Of a DNA stretch of 64,000 nt, positions 61,676 through 64,000 are shown in pieces. Source of the stretch: Saccharomycopsis fibuligera x Saccharomycopsis cf. fibuligera (Eukaryota > Ascomycota > Saccharomycetes > Ascoideales > Saccharomycopsidaceae); the NCBI GenBank assembly GCA_001936135.1, contig CP012810.1, positions 2,666,001-2,730,000 on the forward strand, in the 5' to 3' direction. Numbering within the stretch: the stretch's first letter is position 1; each line of letters starts with the position of its first letter. Below the pieces are notes generated by a model. It made no database searches. It was not told the origin of the DNA and saw only the letters and a program-made list of their open reading frames with translations. Both the position numbers and the translations under genes were made by a program.

Positions 61676-62177
61676 TCATTTATTTTCTGGGCTTTGTTGT
61701 TGTTGTTGCTGCGGTTCCAGATCCGGTTGATAAAATTTATTAATATCCTCTTTTCGCTCCATAATCTCGTCATCACCGTCACTGGCGATGGCCTCATCAT
61801 TGTCATCGATGCTGCTACCATCAACGTTGGTATTGCTATGGCTACTATTATGTGCGTGGATAGTGCTTTCGTTCACCAGCAGTGGAGCCATCATATTAGT
61901 AAGATAATGACGCGGATTCTCGATCGTTGTTGTATAACTTTGACGGTCTTCAATCACATAGCCGTTGACATTATTATGCGCATGAAGATCCTTCACATTT
62001 ATAAAGCTGTTATTGTTATTGCCATTGCTGTTATAAGATAAAGCCAATGGTGTCATGCATGCCTCACTACCAGGAGTTTGTACCGGCCGCAAGACCGGCG
62101 ATTCATTCACATTCATGTTCATGTTTGTATTACTCAAGTCAAGGTTAAAAATATTACCGCTGATGTCTTTATAGTTG

Positions 62178-62269
<92 letters not shown>

Positions 62270-64000
62270 GCTGTTGTTGTTGTTGTTGTTGTTGTTGTTG
62301 TGAATATTAATAGTTCGACTTCTAGACTTAATAATGTCGCGGGGTTCAGATAAATTGGAAGCTACCTGATTTCTACTTGATCTTCTCTGAGACAATGACT
62401 TTGTAGGGCTTGCCAATGTAGCTGGAGAAACTGTGGAACTAGCATTAGAATTCGCTGCCGAAATAGCAGCAGCTGAAGTGCTAGTTATGAAAGTTGTCCG
62501 AGGACTTCCTGGTCTGCTGTTCTGTCGGCTGCCTTGCCTACTGTTTGAAAGGCTAGCGTTACCGCTAGTGAGACCATCAATGCTGGATGCAATATCACTG
62601 ACAAAAGTTAACCTGGCTGGTCCTCCTGATGCTCCTATAGAAGCAGTATACTTTTTCGAAACGAGCAGTAACGATGGTGAATTTGGCGCGCGCCCATTAC
62701 CATGACCATGTGTGTTATTATTCATTCCGGAAAGCGACAAATGACTGATTGTCCGAGGAAGATCATCGTCATTTTGCATTGATGCTGATCCTGTCGTGCA
62801 TATTGCAGCTGTGGTTCCTGAATACCCAGCATTGCTCTCCCTTATTTGATGCTGAGAGTTTTGGCTCTGAGGATCATGCTGTGGGGCATTGGTACTGATC
62901 CAGAACTTAGAAGGTGAGTTAGGAAATGACGTTGGACCCAAGTGCGGGCTATCTGGGATCTCCAGAAACTGATTTTGTTCGGCTATCGCAATGTCTTTTG
63001 CCTTACTATTACTGTTACTATTGTTATTGATGTGATGATTAGTGACATCATGACTGATACCAGTTTCTTCAACGGAAAATACATGTCTTTCAAGTCTTGG
63101 ACTGCTTTTCAACTTAGTAAACGCTGTGCTGGGGTTGTTTGCAGTAGGGCTTGTCTGTGATGCTTTTGAAATGGTTGATGACGATGGTGATGATGCATGC
63201 TGCAAATTAGTGGATGATTTTGGCGAAGTTAACGATGTTTTAAGTTGTGCCGAAAGTCGAGAAATGTTTGATGGGCTGGCACGATATTGATTAGAATGCG
63301 GATGATGATGGCTATGCAATGGCGATGTTAAATGATAGTATTTATGTCTTTGTTGGTTGATGGAATTTTGGTTTCTTGATCCAGCGGTAGAAATGGTCAA
63401 TGTTGATCTTTTTGGCGATATTATACTTCCAGAACTTGTATTCATGTTGGTGTTAGCATTGGTATTGACTGGCATTTGCAAATGATAGGGTGAAGATGGT
63501 CTATTTGTAGTATTATAATGACTGTTATGGCTGCTGTTATTATTACTGATATAGTTGCCATGACCGCCATACTTTTCATACTCATCGCTAGTGATACTAT
63601 CTATGCTGGCAATGTGAAAATTATTGTTATTATCACTGCTGCTGTTGCTGCTGCTGCTGCTGTTGTTGTTGTTGCTGTAATGACTGAAAGCTGCAGATAT
63701 AGCGCCATAGCTGTTATTACTATGATCTCCATTATTATGCAGGTGTTGATGCTGGTTATGGAAAGAGTGTCCACTGGTTGCTGACTCTAGCGAGCCAGGC
63801 TCGTTGCCCAACGAAAGTAAAGATATTGCAGAAGAAGATGGGATCAAGCGGCCATTGATTGAGACGCTATTGTCGACTGATGAAGCAAGAAGCTTAGGGG
63901 AGGAAAAAGCAGAAGTATCGGCCTGCTGAGGGCTCGTATTGCTGTTTGCATTTGTTTGGGCAGCATTGGAGTTAGAATGGTTTGATATCTGCTTAGGCGA
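61676..64000 (-). CDS. Asn/Ser-rich protein, C-terminal part (cut by window end)
   Basis: The minus-strand frame ends at 61676 and stays open to the right window edge with no in-frame ATG there, so the true start lies beyond 64000. At least 774 residues are visible. It is dominated by Ser, Asn, His and Gln, with a polyAsn run of about 30-40 residues. Less degenerate islands include GRLIPSSSAISLLSLGNEPG, SPRLERHVFSVEETG, NSPSKFWISTN and SPSLLLVSKKYTASIG followed by PARLTFVSDIASSIDGL. Many SP/TP sites suggest phosphorylation. A transcriptional or signalling regulator is plausible; I recognise no domain and assign no function. Confidence 0.8.
62182..62301. repeat. (ATT)n(GTT)n trinucleotide repeat encoding polyAsn
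   Basis: About 29 ATT units (62182-62269) are followed by about 10 GTT/TTG units to 62301. Read on the minus strand they are AAC and AAT codons and give a polyasparagine tract. This is the longest microsatellite of the window. Confidence 0.97.

Overview
The window is nuclear DNA of a budding yeast (Saccharomycotina). Protein genes sit close together on both strands. Most are intronless, and the few introns use GTATGT/GTAAGT-type donors and TACTAAC-like branch points. I recognise SCS7, OCA4, ERG11, NHP2, PRE5, KEX2, PRP39, ROG1, TYR1, YIP1, PSD2, JNM1, TUS1, a UBR1-type ligase, TYS1, a PYM homologue and TIM13. The species cannot be named from this alone. ERG11, KEX2 and PRE5 look close to Saccharomycetaceae-like sequences, but introns in 5 of 22 genes and a PYM homologue argue against a Saccharomyces-like genome. 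In-frame CTG codons are scarce, so standard decoding of CTG as Leu is assumed rather than shown.

Layout, left to right. 1-1404 has no gene. 1405-14551 is a minus-strand block: a Vps3844-domain membrane protein, SCS7 (sphingolipid alpha-hydroxylase), a copper-fist regulator, OCA4 (phosphatase-fold protein without the catalytic motif) and ERG11 (azole target, with an SRE-like element upstream). 15593-24567 holds NHP2 (minus), then, on the plus strand, an unrecognised 396-residue protein, PRE5 (split just after its ATG), KEX2 and PRP39. 25170-31653 holds ROG1 and TYR1 (divergent; TYR1 has an intron) and YIP1. 32165-45000 holds PSD2 (two introns), JNM1 (one intron) and TUS1. 45324-54991 holds a UBR1-type E3, TYS1, a PYM homologue and TIM13 (split by an intron between its two CX3C motifs). 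55396-64000 holds a 942-residue coiled-coil protein of unknown role, a 3.45-kb stretch without a gene, and the C-terminal part of an Asn-rich protein cut by the window end.

The genes do not form one pathway. Recurring themes are lipid metabolism (SCS7, ERG11, ROG1, PSD2), secretory traffic (KEX2, YIP1, Vps3844 protein), proteolysis (PRE5, UBR1 type) and tyrosine supply and use (TYR1, TYS1). Many proteins are much longer than their S. cerevisiae counterparts because of Asn/Ser/Gln-rich inserts. Several convergent gene pairs are separated by long T or A runs or T/A palindromes. The points most worth a second look are the 396-residue orphan, the promoter module between YIP1 and PSD2, the short inter-motif loop of TIM13, the PYM homologue, the CTG pattern and the large gene-free stretch.
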